NCBI GenBank assembly: GCA_964498255.1 | Contig: CAZCGW010000010.1 | Span: 1 to 64,000, forward strand | From: Fluviibacter sp964498255 | GTDB lineage: Bacteria; Pseudomonadota; Gammaproteobacteria; Burkholderiales; Rhodocyclaceae | Length of the DNA stretch: 64,000 nucleotides | Direction of reading: 5' to 3' | Shown: in pieces, positions 18,508 through 27,109 of the stretch | Numbering within the stretch: the stretch's first letter is position 1 | Layout of the letters: every line of letters starts with the position of its first letter | Program-made: the position numbers and the translations under genes | Notes under the pieces: generated by a model | The model's input: the letters and a program-made list of their open reading frames with translations, nothing else | The model's database searches: none | What the model was told of the DNA's origin: nothing

Positions 18508-18537
18508 CTCATCGACTACGAAAAACGTCGCAAATCG
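18508..18537 (+). repeat. Inverted repeat arm A (30 bp)
   Basis: The arm begins CTCATCGACTACGAAAAACG. Its reverse complement recurs at 18634-18662 with a single one-base deletion (29 of 30 positions), separated by 96 bases. Confidence 0.9.
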
Positions 18538-18633
18538 GGCTAACCTTTGAATCACGACATGCCCAGACCGTCTGATGGTCCCGAAACGACAAACCCAAAG
18601 CGGTCATGGGCGACATATGGATAGGGTCTGGTG

Positions 18634-18662
18634 CGATTTCGACGTTTTTCGTAGTCGATGAG
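18634..18662 (-). repeat. Inverted repeat arm A' (29 bp)
   Basis: Reverse-complement partner of 18508-18537, ending CGTTTTTCGTAGTCGATGAG on the + strand. It lies between the two arms of the second inverted repeat (18611-18622 and 18674-18685), so the two pairings would form a pseudoknot-like topology if transcribed. Confidence 0.9.
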
Positions 18663-18781
18663 CGCCGGGCTCAATCCATATGTCGTCAGTGCATAGCGAA
18701 ATGAGCGGTCTAGGCCTATACGGCGCGGCCGGAGCAGGTGCCGCATGCTAAAATCGCGAGGATAATTTTTGGAACCTTCTC

Positions 18782-21475
18782 ATGATTTCTGGCCTGCTCA
18801 AAACGATCTTCGGTAGCCGTAACGACCGACTGCTCAAAACCTATCGCAAACAGGTGGAGCGTATCAACGCCCATGAGCCAGCGATGGAAGCCCTCTCTGA
18901 CGAGGCGCTGCAGGCCAAGACCGCAGAATTCCGCACCCGCCTGGCCGGTGGCGAAACGCTGGATGCATTGCTTCCCGAAGCTTTTGCCGTGGTTCGTGAA
19001 GCCAGTAAACGCGTGCTCGGTATGCGTCACTTTGATGTCCAGCTAGTTGGGGGCATGGTGCTGCATTACGGCAAGATCGCCGAAATGCGTACGGGCGAAG
19101 GTAAAACACTTGTTTCTACGCTGCCGGCATATTTAAATGCATTGGCCGGCAAAGGTGTTCACGTCGTTACCGTCAATGATTACCTGGCGCGTCGCGATGC
19201 CGAATGGATGGGTCGCCTGCACCGCTGGTTAGGTTTGGAAGTAGGTTGCAACCTGTCGCAGATGTCGTCGGTTGAAAAGCGAGAAGCCTACGCTAGCGAT
19301 ATCACCTATGGTACGAACAACGAATTCGGATTCGATTACTTGCGCGACAACATGGTCTACGACGTGCAGGATCGTGTGCAGCGAAAACTGCACTACGCCA
19401 TCGTCGATGAAGTCGACTCGATCCTCATTGACGAAGCCCGCACGCCGCTGATCATTTCCGGTCAGGCCGAAGATCACACCGAACTCTACGTGCGCATGAA
19501 TGCGCTGGCGCCACAACTCACACGTTGCCAGGAAGAAAATGGACCAGGTGATTTCTGGGTCGATGAAAAAGCCAATCAGATCCTGCTCACCGAAGAAGGC
19601 CACGAAAGTGCCGAGCGTATTCTGGTGCATGCCGGCTTGCTGGCCGAAGGTCATAGCCTGTACGAAGCCGGCAACATCCTTCTGATGCATCACCTGACCA
19701 CCGCGTTGCGTGCCAACAACCTGTTCCATCTGGATCAGCATTACGTTGTGCAGAATGATGAAGTAGTGATCGTGGATGAATTCACGGGTCGCCTCATGAG
19801 TGGTCGTCGCTGGTCCGATGGTCTGCATCAAGCCGTTGAGGCCAAGGAAGGGGTTGCCATCCAGCACGAGAATCAGACGCTGGCATCCATTACCTTCCAG
19901 AATTACTTCCGCATGTACGGCAAGCTCTCCGGCATGACCGGTACGGCTGATACCGAAGCCTATGAGTTCCAGCAGATTTATGGTCTGGAAACCGTGGTGA
20001 TTCCAACGCATCGTCCGGCAGTGCGTAAGGACATGCAGGATCAGATCTATCGTACGGAACATGAGAAGTACAACGCTATCGTGGCCGATATCCGCAATCA
20101 GCATGAAGCGGGTCGTCCGATTCTGGTGGGTACCACCTCGATTGAGAACTCCGAACTGCTATCGGCGCTGCTCACGCGTGAAAAGCTGGAACACCAGGTG
20201 CTCAATGCCAAGCAGCACGAACGCGAAGCCGAGATCGTTGCGCAGGCCGGTAAGCCAGGTGTCATTACCATTGCGACCAATATGGCCGGCCGTGGTACCG
20301 ATATCGTGCTGGGCGGCAATGTGGGTAAAGAAGTCGATGCCGTGAATGCAGATGAATCGCTATCTGCTGCAGATAAAGAAACGAAGGTTGCCGCGCTGCG
20401 CGCCGAATGGCAGAAAGTGCATGATGCCGTGATCGCTGCCGGTGGTTTGCATATTATCGGCTCCGAGCGCCATGAATCGCGTCGTATCGATAACCAGCTG
20501 CGTGGCCGCGCTGGTCGCCAGGGCGATGCAGGTAGCTCGCGTTTCTTCCTCTCGCTGGATGATTCACTGCTGCGCATTTTTGCCGGTGATCGCATCAAGT
20601 CAATTATGGATCGCCTCAAGATGCCGGAAGGCGAGCCGATCGAGCATGCCATCGTCACGCGCTCGCTGGAATCGGCGCAGCGTAAGGTAGAAGGTCGTAA
20701 CTTCGACATCCGCAAACAACTGCTGGAATACGACAACGTCGCCAACGATCAGCGTCGTGTGATTTACACGCAACGTAATGAACTGCTGGAAACCGCTGAA
20801 ATCAGCGCCACCATGACGGCATTGCGTCATGGTCTGCTGGAAGAAGTGTTCCGCACCTATGTGCCGGAAGGCTCGATTGATGAGCAGTGGGATTTGCCGG
20901 GTCTGGAGGCGATGCTGGAAGCGGAGTATCAGCTGCGTGTGCCATTGGCTGAAATCGCCCAGGGTGCCGATACGCCGGATGACGAAGCGTTGCTGGCACG
21001 CCTGATTGCCGCGGCAGATGAGGTCTATGATGCCAAGGTAGGGCTGGTCGGCGCCGAAGGCTTTAGTGGTTTCGAGCGTAGCGTCATGCTGCAGAGCCTG
21101 GATTCGCATTGGCGTGAGCATCTCTCGGCGCTGGATCATCTGCGTCAGGGCATCCATCTGCGCGGCTATGCGCAGAAAGATCCGAAGCAGGAATACAAGC
21201 GCGAGGCCTTTGAGCTCTTTGACAACCTGCTCAGCGCGGTGCGCCGTGAAGTCACACGCGTGCTGATGACGGTGCGCATTGGCTCCGCTGAAGAGATCGA
21301 TGCCGCCGCTGCTGAGGCAGAGGCACCGACCAATCTGGCATACAACCACATTGAGCCCGGCGTGTTTGTCGATCAGGAAGGCAACCCTTACGATCCGGAA
21401 ACCATTAACCGCAATGCGCCATGCCCTTGCGGCTCCGGTTACAAGTTCAAGTTCTGTCACGGAAGAGTCGAGTAA
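18782..21475 (+). CDS. secA: Protein translocase ATPase SecA
   Basis: An 897-residue motor of the Sec export pathway. The Walker A motif MRTGEGKT has Lys108, DEVDSILIDEARTPLIISG is the Walker B/DEAD region, and TNMAGRGTDIVLGGNV and GRAGRQGDAGSSRFFLS belong to the second helicase domain. The C-terminal zinc-binding tail CPCGSGYKFKFCHGRVE (C-X-C-X8-C-H), which binds SecB and phospholipid, is intact. The stop shares a base with the argJ start (TAATG, 21473-21477). Confidence 0.98.
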   Translation: MISGLLKTIFGSRNDRLLKTYRKQVERINAHEPAMEALSDEALQAKTAEFRTRLAGGETLDALLPEAFAVVREASKRVLGMRHFDVQLVGGMVLHYGKIAEMRTGEGKTLVSTLPAYLNALAGKGVHVVTVNDYLARRDAEWMGRLHRWLGLEVGCNLSQMSSVEKREAYASDITYGTNNEFGFDYLRDNMVYDVQDRVQRKLHYAIVDEVDSILIDEARTPLIISGQAEDHTELYVRMNALAPQLTRCQEENGPGDFWVDEKANQILLTEEGHESAERILVHAGLLAEGHSLYEAGNILLMHHLTTALRANNLFHLDQHYVVQNDEVVIVDEFTGRLMSGRRWSDGLHQAVEAKEGVAIQHENQTLASITFQNYFRMYGKLSGMTGTADTEAYEFQQIYGLETVVIPTHRPAVRKDMQDQIYRTEHEKYNAIVADIRNQHEAGRPILVGTTSIENSELLSALLTREKLEHQVLNAKQHEREAEIVAQAGKPGVITIATNMAGRGTDIVLGGNVGKEVDAVNADESLSAADKETKVAALRAEWQKVHDAVIAAGGLHIIGSERHESRRIDNQLRGRAGRQGDAGSSRFFLSLDDSLLRIFAGDRIKSIMDRLKMPEGEPIEHAIVTRSLESAQRKVEGRNFDIRKQLLEYDNVANDQRRVIYTQRNELLETAEISATMTALRHGLLEEVFRTYVPEGSIDEQWDLPGLEAMLEAEYQLRVPLAEIAQGADTPDDEALLARLIAAADEVYDAKVGLVGAEGFSGFERSVMLQSLDSHWREHLSALDHLRQGIHLRGYAQKDPKQEYKREAFELFDNLLSAVRREVTRVLMTVRIGSAEEIDAAAAEAEAPTNLAYNHIEPGVFVDQEGNPYDPETINRNAPCPCGSGYKFKFCHGRVE

Positions 21476-22719
21476 TGCCCGTTAACTATCAGACGCCAGC
21501 ACCTGAAGCCTTGCATCCTGTGGCAGGCATCCGTCTGGGTGTTGCAGCCGCCGGTATTCGCAAGAAAGATCGTAAAGATCTGACAGTCATCGCTGTGGAT
21601 TCAGGCGCCAGCGTGGCCGGTGTATTTACGCAGAACCGTTTTTGCGCAGCACCGGTACAGGTCTGTCGTGCGCATCTGGCCGAACATGGCAACGCCGAGC
21701 TGCGTGCGCTGGTGGTCAACACCGGTATCGCCAATGCAGGTACGGGTGAACAAGGCCTCGCTGCATCCAACGCCACCTGCGAAACGCTCGCTGCATTACT
21801 TAACGTGAGTGCCAGTCAGATTCTGCCGTTCTCTACCGGTGTGATTCTCGAGCCGTTGCCCGTCGATAAACTGGTGGCCGGTCTGCCAGCCGCCATTGCC
21901 GATTTGGCTGAGAATCACTGGCATGCTGCCGCGCACGCCATCATGACCACAGACACCGTGGCCAAGGCTGCGTCACGTCAGTTAAACATTGCGGGTAAAA
22001 CGATTACGCTCACTGGCATCTCGAAAGGTGCCGGCATGATCAAGCCGAATATGGCCACCATGCTGGGCTTTATGGGTACCGATGCCGGTGTTGCGCCAAA
22101 ACTGCTGGCCGCGACACTGCAGGCGGTTGCCGATGAATCCTTCAACGCCATCACCGTCGATGGCGATACGTCGACAAACGATTCTTTTGTCGCCATTGCG
22201 ACGGGCAAATCTGGCCTGCAATTCGTTACGGGTCAGGAAGCCGGTTGGGCTGAATTCGTTGCCGCTTTTAAAGCGTTAGCCCAAGAGTTGGCGCAAGCCA
22301 TCGTGCGCGATGGCGAAGGCGCCACCAAGCTCATTACGGTTGCCGTCAGTGGTGGCAAAACCCGTGAAGAATGCCGCGCCGTTGCTTATGCCGTGGGCCA
22401 TTCACCGCTTGTTAAAACGGCGTTTTTTGCCTCGGATCCTAACCTAGGCCGTATTCTGGCAGCAATCGGTTATGCCGGTATCACCGATCTGGATGTCGAC
22501 AACATCCGCGTCTGGCTTTCCAGCCAGGCAGGCGAAACGCTGGTCGCGGAACGTGGCGGCCGTGCCGCTGCCTATACTGAAGACCAGGGTGCCGCCATCA
22601 TGGCCGATGCCGAAATCACCGTACGCATCGATCTGGCGCGCGGCAATGCCCAGGCCACAGTGTGGACCTGCGATCTGTCTTACGATTACGTCAAAATCAA
22701 CGCCGACTACCGCAGTTAA
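21475..22719 (+). CDS. argJ: Bifunctional glutamate N-acetyltransferase/amino-acid N-acetyltransferase ArgJ
   Basis: A 414-residue arginine-pathway enzyme that transfers acetyl from N-acetylornithine to glutamate. The precursor cleaves itself at an Ala-Thr bond; here KGAGMIKPNMATML places it at A194/T195, with Thr195 as nucleophile. Other motifs are VNTGIANAGTG and FFASDPNLGRILAA. ATG 21475 overlaps the secA stop; the frame is open upstream only inside secA. Whether it also makes N-acetylglutamate from acetyl-CoA cannot be judged from sequence. Confidence 0.96.
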   Translation: MPVNYQTPAPEALHPVAGIRLGVAAAGIRKKDRKDLTVIAVDSGASVAGVFTQNRFCAAPVQVCRAHLAEHGNAELRALVVNTGIANAGTGEQGLAASNATCETLAALLNVSASQILPFSTGVILEPLPVDKLVAGLPAAIADLAENHWHAAAHAIMTTDTVAKAASRQLNIAGKTITLTGISKGAGMIKPNMATMLGFMGTDAGVAPKLLAATLQAVADESFNAITVDGDTSTNDSFVAIATGKSGLQFVTGQEAGWAEFVAAFKALAQELAQAIVRDGEGATKLITVAVSGGKTREECRAVAYAVGHSPLVKTAFFASDPNLGRILAAIGYAGITDLDVDNIRVWLSSQAGETLVAERGGRAAAYTEDQGAAIMADAEITVRIDLARGNAQATVWTCDLSYDYVKINADYRS

Positions 22720-22748
22720 TTCATCACCGTCATTTGAAAGTGCCTGCC

Positions 22749-23420
22749 ATGTACACAATCGCGCCCAGCATTCTTTCTGCCGACTTTGCCCGTCTGGGTG
22801 AAGAGGTGCGCAATGTGATTGAGGCGGGCGCGGACTGGATTCACTTTGACGTGATGGATAACCATTACGTGCCCAATCTGACGATTGGCCCAATGGTGTG
22901 CGAGGCCATTCGTCCGCATACCAAAGCACCGATTGATGTGCACCTGATGGTGTCGCCAGTCGATAGCCTGATTGAGTCTTTTGCCAAAGCCGGTGCAGAC
23001 TGGATCAGCTTCCATCCGGAAGCTTCGGCGCATGTGGATCGCTCTTTGGCCCTCATCCGCTCGGCCGGTTGTAAAGCTGGCCTGGTGTTGAACCCGGCCA
23101 CGCCGATTGATTGTCTGGATTGGGTGATGGATCGACTGGATCTGGTATTGCTCATGTCAGTGAACCCGGGTTTTGGTGGTCAGGCATTTATTCCGGCTAC
23201 GCTCGATAAGCTCAAGGCTGTGCGCGCCAAGATTGATGCCTACACGGCTAAAACCGGTCGCCAGATCAAACTGGAAATCGATGGTGGTATCAAGATCGAT
23301 AACATTGCCGAAGTCGCACGCGCAGGTGCTGATACCTTCGTAGCAGGCTCGGCGATTTTTAATACGGCAGACTACGCAGCAACCATTGCCGCCATGCGCG
23401 CGCAGTTGGCAAAGGCCTAA
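22749..23420 (+). CDS. rpe: Ribulose-phosphate 3-epimerase
   Basis: A 223-residue TIM-barrel enzyme interconverting ribulose 5-phosphate and xylulose 5-phosphate. Motifs are IAPSILSADFARLGEEV, HFDVMDNHYVPNLTIGP, VHLMVSPVD, MSVNPGFGGQ and LEIDGGIK, with the metal-ligand His and Asp residues in place. ATG 22749 starts at the conserved MYTIAPS; an in-frame upstream extension lies in argJ. It is followed by gph after two bases, a pairing often found upstream of trpE in proteobacteria. Confidence 0.97.
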   Translation: MYTIAPSILSADFARLGEEVRNVIEAGADWIHFDVMDNHYVPNLTIGPMVCEAIRPHTKAPIDVHLMVSPVDSLIESFAKAGADWISFHPEASAHVDRSLALIRSAGCKAGLVLNPATPIDCLDWVMDRLDLVLLMSVNPGFGGQAFIPATLDKLKAVRAKIDAYTAKTGRQIKLEIDGGIKIDNIAEVARAGADTFVAGSAIFNTADYAATIAAMRAQLAKA

Positions 23421-23422
23421 TC

Positions 23423-24124
23423 ATGACCGTATTGCCGGAGGCGCTGAGCACAGCGCGTAGCCTCACCATTGATCTGGACGGTACGCTGGTCGATACCGTG
23501 CTCGACCTGCATCAGGCCTGTAATGCCATGCTGGCAGAGTTGGGCCTGCCGGATCGTTCCGTAGAAGAAATTGGGCGCTTTATTGGCCGAGGCACCAATA
23601 CCCTGGTACGCCGCTGTCTGACGGATGACGCTACGGGAACATTGCCCAGTGAAGAACGTTTTGAACAAGGGTTGGCGGCCTACCTCAGGCACTACACCCG
23701 TATTAATGGCAGCCATGCCAAGGTGTATCCCGGTGTCAAAGAGGGCTTGGCAGCCCTGCAGGCTGCGGGCTACCCCATGGCCGTGGTAACTAATAAGCCA
23801 GTTAAGTTTACCGTGCCTTTGCTTGAGGCCACCGGCCTGGCCCCGTATTTCAAAGCGGTGATTGGGGGTGATTCCACACCGCACAAGAAGCCAGCCCCGG
23901 ATCCGATTGTTTGCGCCTGTGTTGAAATGGACGTGTCGCTGACGCATAACATTCACGTCGGCGATTCGGGTAATGACATACAAGCTGCACAGGCTGCGGG
24001 TTGTGCTGCAGTGGGCGTGACCTACGGCTATGCCGAAGGCTATCCGATCAAGACAGAAGACTGTGATGCCCTGGTAGCGGGGCTGGATGAACTGGCTAGC
24101 CTCCTGCCGGTTTTGGCACACTGA
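23423..24124 (+). CDS. gph: Phosphoglycolate phosphatase
   Basis: A 233-residue HAD-superfamily phosphatase. Motif I is SLTIDLDGTLVDTVLDL, in which the first residue is Ile-Asp rather than the usual Phe-Asp; motif II is VVTNKP; motif III and IV residues lie in KKPAPDPI and HVGDSGNDIQAAQAAG. By family and context (rpe-gph-trpE) it removes 2-phosphoglycolate. It is four bases upstream of trpE, so it is probably co-transcribed. Confidence 0.92.
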   Translation: MTVLPEALSTARSLTIDLDGTLVDTVLDLHQACNAMLAELGLPDRSVEEIGRFIGRGTNTLVRRCLTDDATGTLPSEERFEQGLAAYLRHYTRINGSHAKVYPGVKEGLAALQAAGYPMAVVTNKPVKFTVPLLEATGLAPYFKAVIGGDSTPHKKPAPDPIVCACVEMDVSLTHNIHVGDSGNDIQAAQAAGCAAVGVTYGYAEGYPIKTEDCDALVAGLDELASLLPVLAH

Positions 24125-24128
24125 GAAC

Positions 24129-25685
24129 ATGATGAACACCTCACACGCGCACCATCCGCTTTGTGTAACAGATCCGGGCGCAGCCTCAGCGTTTCAGCGT
24201 CTTGCGGCTGAAGGCTACAACCGCATCCCCGTAACGCTGGAAACGCTGGCCGATCTCGAAACACCGCTCTCGCTCTACCTCAAACTGGCGAATGCGCCAT
24301 ACACCTTTCTATTTGAATCGGTGCAGGGCGGGGAGCGCTTTGGCCGCTACTCTTTCATCGGGTTGCCAGCCAATACCCGTTTAACCGTGCGTGGGCATGA
24401 GCTTACGCGCGTGCACAATGGTCAGATCGTTGAATCTAAAACCTCAGCTGATCCGCTGGCCGATATTGCGGCCTACCAGGCCAGCTTCAAAGTGCCGCAT
24501 CAACCGCACCTGCCACGGTTTTGCGGTGGCTTGGTCGGTGTGTTCGGTTACGATACCGTGCGCTATATCGAGCCGCGTCTGGCTAAGAACAGCCATCCGG
24601 ATCCGCTCGGCACCCCCGATATTCTTTTGATGCTGGTAGAAACGCTGGCCATTGTCGACAACCTTTCGGGCAAGCTTACGCTGGTTCATTATGCAGACCC
24701 GACACAGCCGAATGCTTTTGAAAGTGCGCGCGAACTGCTCGAAGGCTTGCAGCAACGACTGCATGCGCCCGCGGTAGCGCCAGAAGTGGGGCCGGCTAAG
24801 GTGGATACCCAAGCGCCAGTCTCCATGTTCGGTGAAGATGCGTTCAAGGCCGCCGTACTGAAAGCCAAGGATTACATCACCGAGGGTGATGTTATGCAGG
24901 TGGTGCTGTCGCAACGCATGCAGAAGCCTTTCCACGCGCATCCGCTGTCGCTCTATCGCACGCTGCGCGCGTTGAATCCGTCGCCCTACATGTTCTATGT
25001 CGATGCGGGGGATTTCCATGTTGTCGGTTCTTCGCCAGAAATTCTGGTCCGTCTGGAAAACGAGGCTGAAGGGCAAGCGCCCAAGATCACGTTGCGTCCT
25101 ATTGCCGGCACGCGCCCGCGTGGTGCCACACCTGAAGCCGATGCCGCCTTGGCGGCTGATCTACTCGCCGATGAAAAAGAGTGTGCCGAACATACCCAGC
25201 TGCTGGATCTAGGCCGCAATGATGTGGGTCGCGTCGCTCGAACCGGTAGCGTCAAACTCACAGACCGCATGGTGATTGAGCGCTATTCCCACGTGATGCA
25301 TATCGTCTCGAATGTCGAAGGTGATCTGCAGCCGAATCTGAGTGCGATGGATGTGCTCAAAGCCACGTTCCCGGCAGGCACGGTTTCCGGCGCCCCCAAA
25401 GTACGCGCCATGGAAATCATCGACGAGCTAGAACCGGTTAAGCGTGGTGTATACGCCGGTTCAGTGGGCTATCTGGGTTTTAGCGGGGATATGGATCTGG
25501 CCATTGCCATTCGTACTGCCGTGATAAAAGACGGTGTTTTGAATGTGCAGGCCGGTGCCGGTATTGTGGCCGACTCGAACCCGGATGCCGAATGGCAGGA
25601 AACGCAGAATAAAGCGCGTGCCGTCATTCGTGCGGCCGAGCTGGCTGAAGCAGGTCTGGTGCCGCACATCAGCGTCGGCAAATAA
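24129..25685 (+). CDS. trpE: Anthranilate synthase component I TrpE
   Basis: A 518-residue chorismate-using enzyme that makes anthranilate with TrpG. The N-terminal regulatory part contains LESVQGGERFGRYSFIG, and the catalytic part has SSPEILVRLE, RPIAGTRPRG, LLADEKECAEH, DLGRNDVGRVA and TFPAGTVSGAPK. ATG 24129 (or 24132) follows gph by four bases. Unusually, its partner genes trpGDC lie beyond an oppositely oriented phasin gene. A palindromic terminator follows. Confidence 0.96.
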   Translation: MMNTSHAHHPLCVTDPGAASAFQRLAAEGYNRIPVTLETLADLETPLSLYLKLANAPYTFLFESVQGGERFGRYSFIGLPANTRLTVRGHELTRVHNGQIVESKTSADPLADIAAYQASFKVPHQPHLPRFCGGLVGVFGYDTVRYIEPRLAKNSHPDPLGTPDILLMLVETLAIVDNLSGKLTLVHYADPTQPNAFESARELLEGLQQRLHAPAVAPEVGPAKVDTQAPVSMFGEDAFKAAVLKAKDYITEGDVMQVVLSQRMQKPFHAHPLSLYRTLRALNPSPYMFYVDAGDFHVVGSSPEILVRLENEAEGQAPKITLRPIAGTRPRGATPEADAALAADLLADEKECAEHTQLLDLGRNDVGRVARTGSVKLTDRMVIERYSHVMHIVSNVEGDLQPNLSAMDVLKATFPAGTVSGAPKVRAMEIIDELEPVKRGVYAGSVGYLGFSGDMDLAIAIRTAVIKDGVLNVQAGAGIVADSNPDAEWQETQNKARAVIRAAELAEAGLVPHISVGK

Positions 25686-25704
25686 AACGCCACCGGTATA
25701 AAGC

Positions 25705-25732
25705 ACAAGGGCCTGCAATTGCAGGCCCTTGT
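25705..25732. terminator. Bidirectional terminator between trpE and the phasin gene
   Basis: A perfect 28-bp palindrome built from the half ACAAGGGCCTGCAA, centred at 25718/25719. It lies 20 bases after the trpE stop and 19 bases after the convergent phasin stop. It is GC-rich in the stem and could end transcription from both sides. Confidence 0.75.
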
Positions 25733-25751
25733 TATTCGTGCAGCGGGCTAA

Positions 25752-26300
25752 TTACTTAGCAGCTTTCTTGCCAGCAGCCTTAACAGCCGCGTTCGTTACG
25801 GTGTTAACGCCAGCTTCGGTCATGTCCGTAGCTTGCTTGGCCATCTTGTTCAGGTTGTCGAAAGCCGAGTTAGCGGCAGCAACAGCTTGCTTAACAGCAG
25901 CCATGGCTACATCAGAACCGTAAGGAGCCGACGAAGCAGTCTTGTGGGCCAGATCTTGAGCAGCCTTGTTCAGCTCGCCGAACTTGCCTTGAAACAGCTT
26001 GTTCATTTCTTCAGCGGCACCGGTCGAGATTTCGTAAACGCTACGCGAGTACGAAACAGCCTTCTCAACAGCTGGCTGAGCCAGTTGGGCTTGCAGGGCA
26101 GCGGCTTCTTGTGGGGTCTTGGCGCCGAGCAGGGTCTTAACGGTCTTGGCGTTGTCGGCAAAAGCTTCGCGTGCAGTGTGCAGGTTCAGCGCAGCCAGGC
26201 TTTCAGCAGTCGACAGGGCAGTTTGAGCAACCGACAGCAGCAGGTCGATATTGGCCTTGTTCGAGGCAAAAACTTGGTCCAGGTTCAGATTCGGGGTCAT
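25752..26300 (-). CDS. Phasin family protein (PHB granule surface protein)
   Basis: A 182-residue, cysteine-free, Ala-rich helical protein of the phasin family. Seen are an N-terminal NLDQVFASNKANIDLLLSVAQTAL region, SLAALNLHTAREAF, the tail region FDNLNKMAKQATDMTEAGVN and a basic end (KAAGKKAAK). Phasins coat polyhydroxybutyrate granules. A strong promoter and two TTGC-N2-TGCA motifs precede it. It sits against the trp genes on the opposite strand. A basic Lys/Ala tail recurs on the patatin at 54746-56143. Confidence 0.92.
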   Translation of the reverse strand: MTPNLNLDQVFASNKANIDLLLSVAQTALSTAESLAALNLHTAREAFADNAKTVKTLLGAKTPQEAAALQAQLAQPAVEKAVSYSRSVYEISTGAAEEMNKLFQGKFGELNKAAQDLAHKTASSAPYGSDVAMAAVKQAVAAANSAFDNLNKMAKQATDMTEAGVNTVTNAAVKAAGKKAAK

Positions 26301-26370
26301 GTGAGGCTCCTAAAAAGTGGGTATTTCTGTGGGTATCAAAGAAAAGGTAAAGCAGGAAATCTTTTAGCAG

Positions 26371-26402
26371 TGCAGGGCAAAAACGAGTTTTGTGCACCGC
26401 AA
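26371..26402 (-). promoter_or_regulatory. Two TTGC-N2-TGCA motifs in the phasin leader
   Basis: On the - strand, TTGCGGTGCA (26402-26393) and TTGCCCTGCA (26380-26371) are spaced 22 bp, about two helical turns, and lie just downstream of the -10 element. They resemble the TGC/GCA-type sites bound by PhaR, the phasin repressor, in other bacteria. The assignment is inference. Confidence 0.5.
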
Positions 26403-26410
26403 CAATTCAC

Positions 26411-26438
26411 AGTATAGGGGCTAAATCCCCGAAGTCAA
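26411..26438 (-). promoter_or_regulatory. Strong sigma70-type promoter of the phasin gene
   Basis: On the - strand TTGACT (26438-26433) and TATACT (26416-26411) are 16 bases apart. The spacer contains a small inverted repeat GGGG-ATTTAG-CCCC. The leader to the start codon is about 105 bases. Confidence 0.75.
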
Positions 26439-26527
26439 GGAAGCTTCTGCTTTTTATGTGGCGCGTTCTAGGCGAGAATGTCGTTTTTATTGCACCAACC
26501 CGTTAAACGGGCGCAAGGATTGCCGCA

Positions 26528-27109
26528 ATGCTCCTGATGATTGATAACTATGACAGCTTCACCTACAACCTGGTTCAGTACTTTGGTGAACTGGGGCAGG
26601 AGGTGAAGGTGATTCGCAACGACGCGATTACCGTTGAAGAAATCGGCCGTCTGAAGCCGGACTATCTGGTGATCTCGCCGGGCCCCTGCGCACCAGCGCA
26701 AGCGGGCGTGTCGCTAGCGGCCATTAAAGAATATGCAGGCAAGATTCCGCTGCTGGGTGTTTGCCTCGGCCACCAGGCCATTGGAGAAGCCTTCGGCGGC
26801 AAGGTAGTGCATGCCAAGCAACTCATGCACGGTAAAACGTCGCCGGTTTTTCATAAAGATGTCGGCGTGTTCAAAGGCCTGCCGAACCCCATTACCTGCA
26901 CCCGCTATCACTCGCTGGCGGTTGAGCGTTCAACACTGCCAGATTGCCTGGAAGTCACAGCTGAAACCGAAGATGGCGAAATCATGGGCATGCGCCACAA
27001 AACCCTGGCGGTAGAGGGCGTGCAATTTCATCCGGAGTCGATTCTTACCGAGCAGGGCCATCAGATGCTGGATAACTTCCTTAAAGAGCACCGGGAATTT
27101 AAGGCATGA
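26528..27109 (+). CDS. trpG: Anthranilate synthase component II TrpG (glutamine amidotransferase)
   Basis: A 193-residue class I amidotransferase that supplies ammonia to TrpE. The oxyanion region ISPGPCAP, the nucleophile motif LGVCLGHQAIGEAFGG (catalytic Cys) and the His-Glu pair in GVQFHPESILTEQG are intact. Members can also serve folate synthesis (PabA). It overlaps trpD by four bases and is divergent from the phasin gene across 227 bp. Confidence 0.96.
   Translation: MLLMIDNYDSFTYNLVQYFGELGQEVKVIRNDAITVEEIGRLKPDYLVISPGPCAPAQAGVSLAAIKEYAGKIPLLGVCLGHQAIGEAFGGKVVHAKQLMHGKTSPVFHKDVGVFKGLPNPITCTRYHSLAVERSTLPDCLEVTAETEDGEIMGMRHKTLAVEGVQFHPESILTEQGHQMLDNFLKEHREFKA

Larger units (their letters stand above)
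18446..18781. other. 336-bp gene-free region with interleaved inverted repeats
   Basis: No convincing gene is present between the DUF721 gene and secA. The stretch holds two interleaved inverted repeats: about 30 bases at 18508-18537 with 18634-18662, and 12 exact bases at 18611-18622 with 18674-18685. Read as protein, both long arms give ALIDYEKRR in opposite orientations, with a stop soon after in the + copy (ending ...KSG, TAA at 18541-18543). This could be the remnant of a duplicated, inverted gene end or a structured RNA. The secA promoter should also lie here. Confidence 0.6.

Noticed and set aside
18552..18746. Short - strand frame (64 codons) containing ALIDYEKRR
   Set aside because: It lies across the inverted repeats, lacks a ribosome binding site and matches no family I know. 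It is described as a repeat region rather than as a gene.
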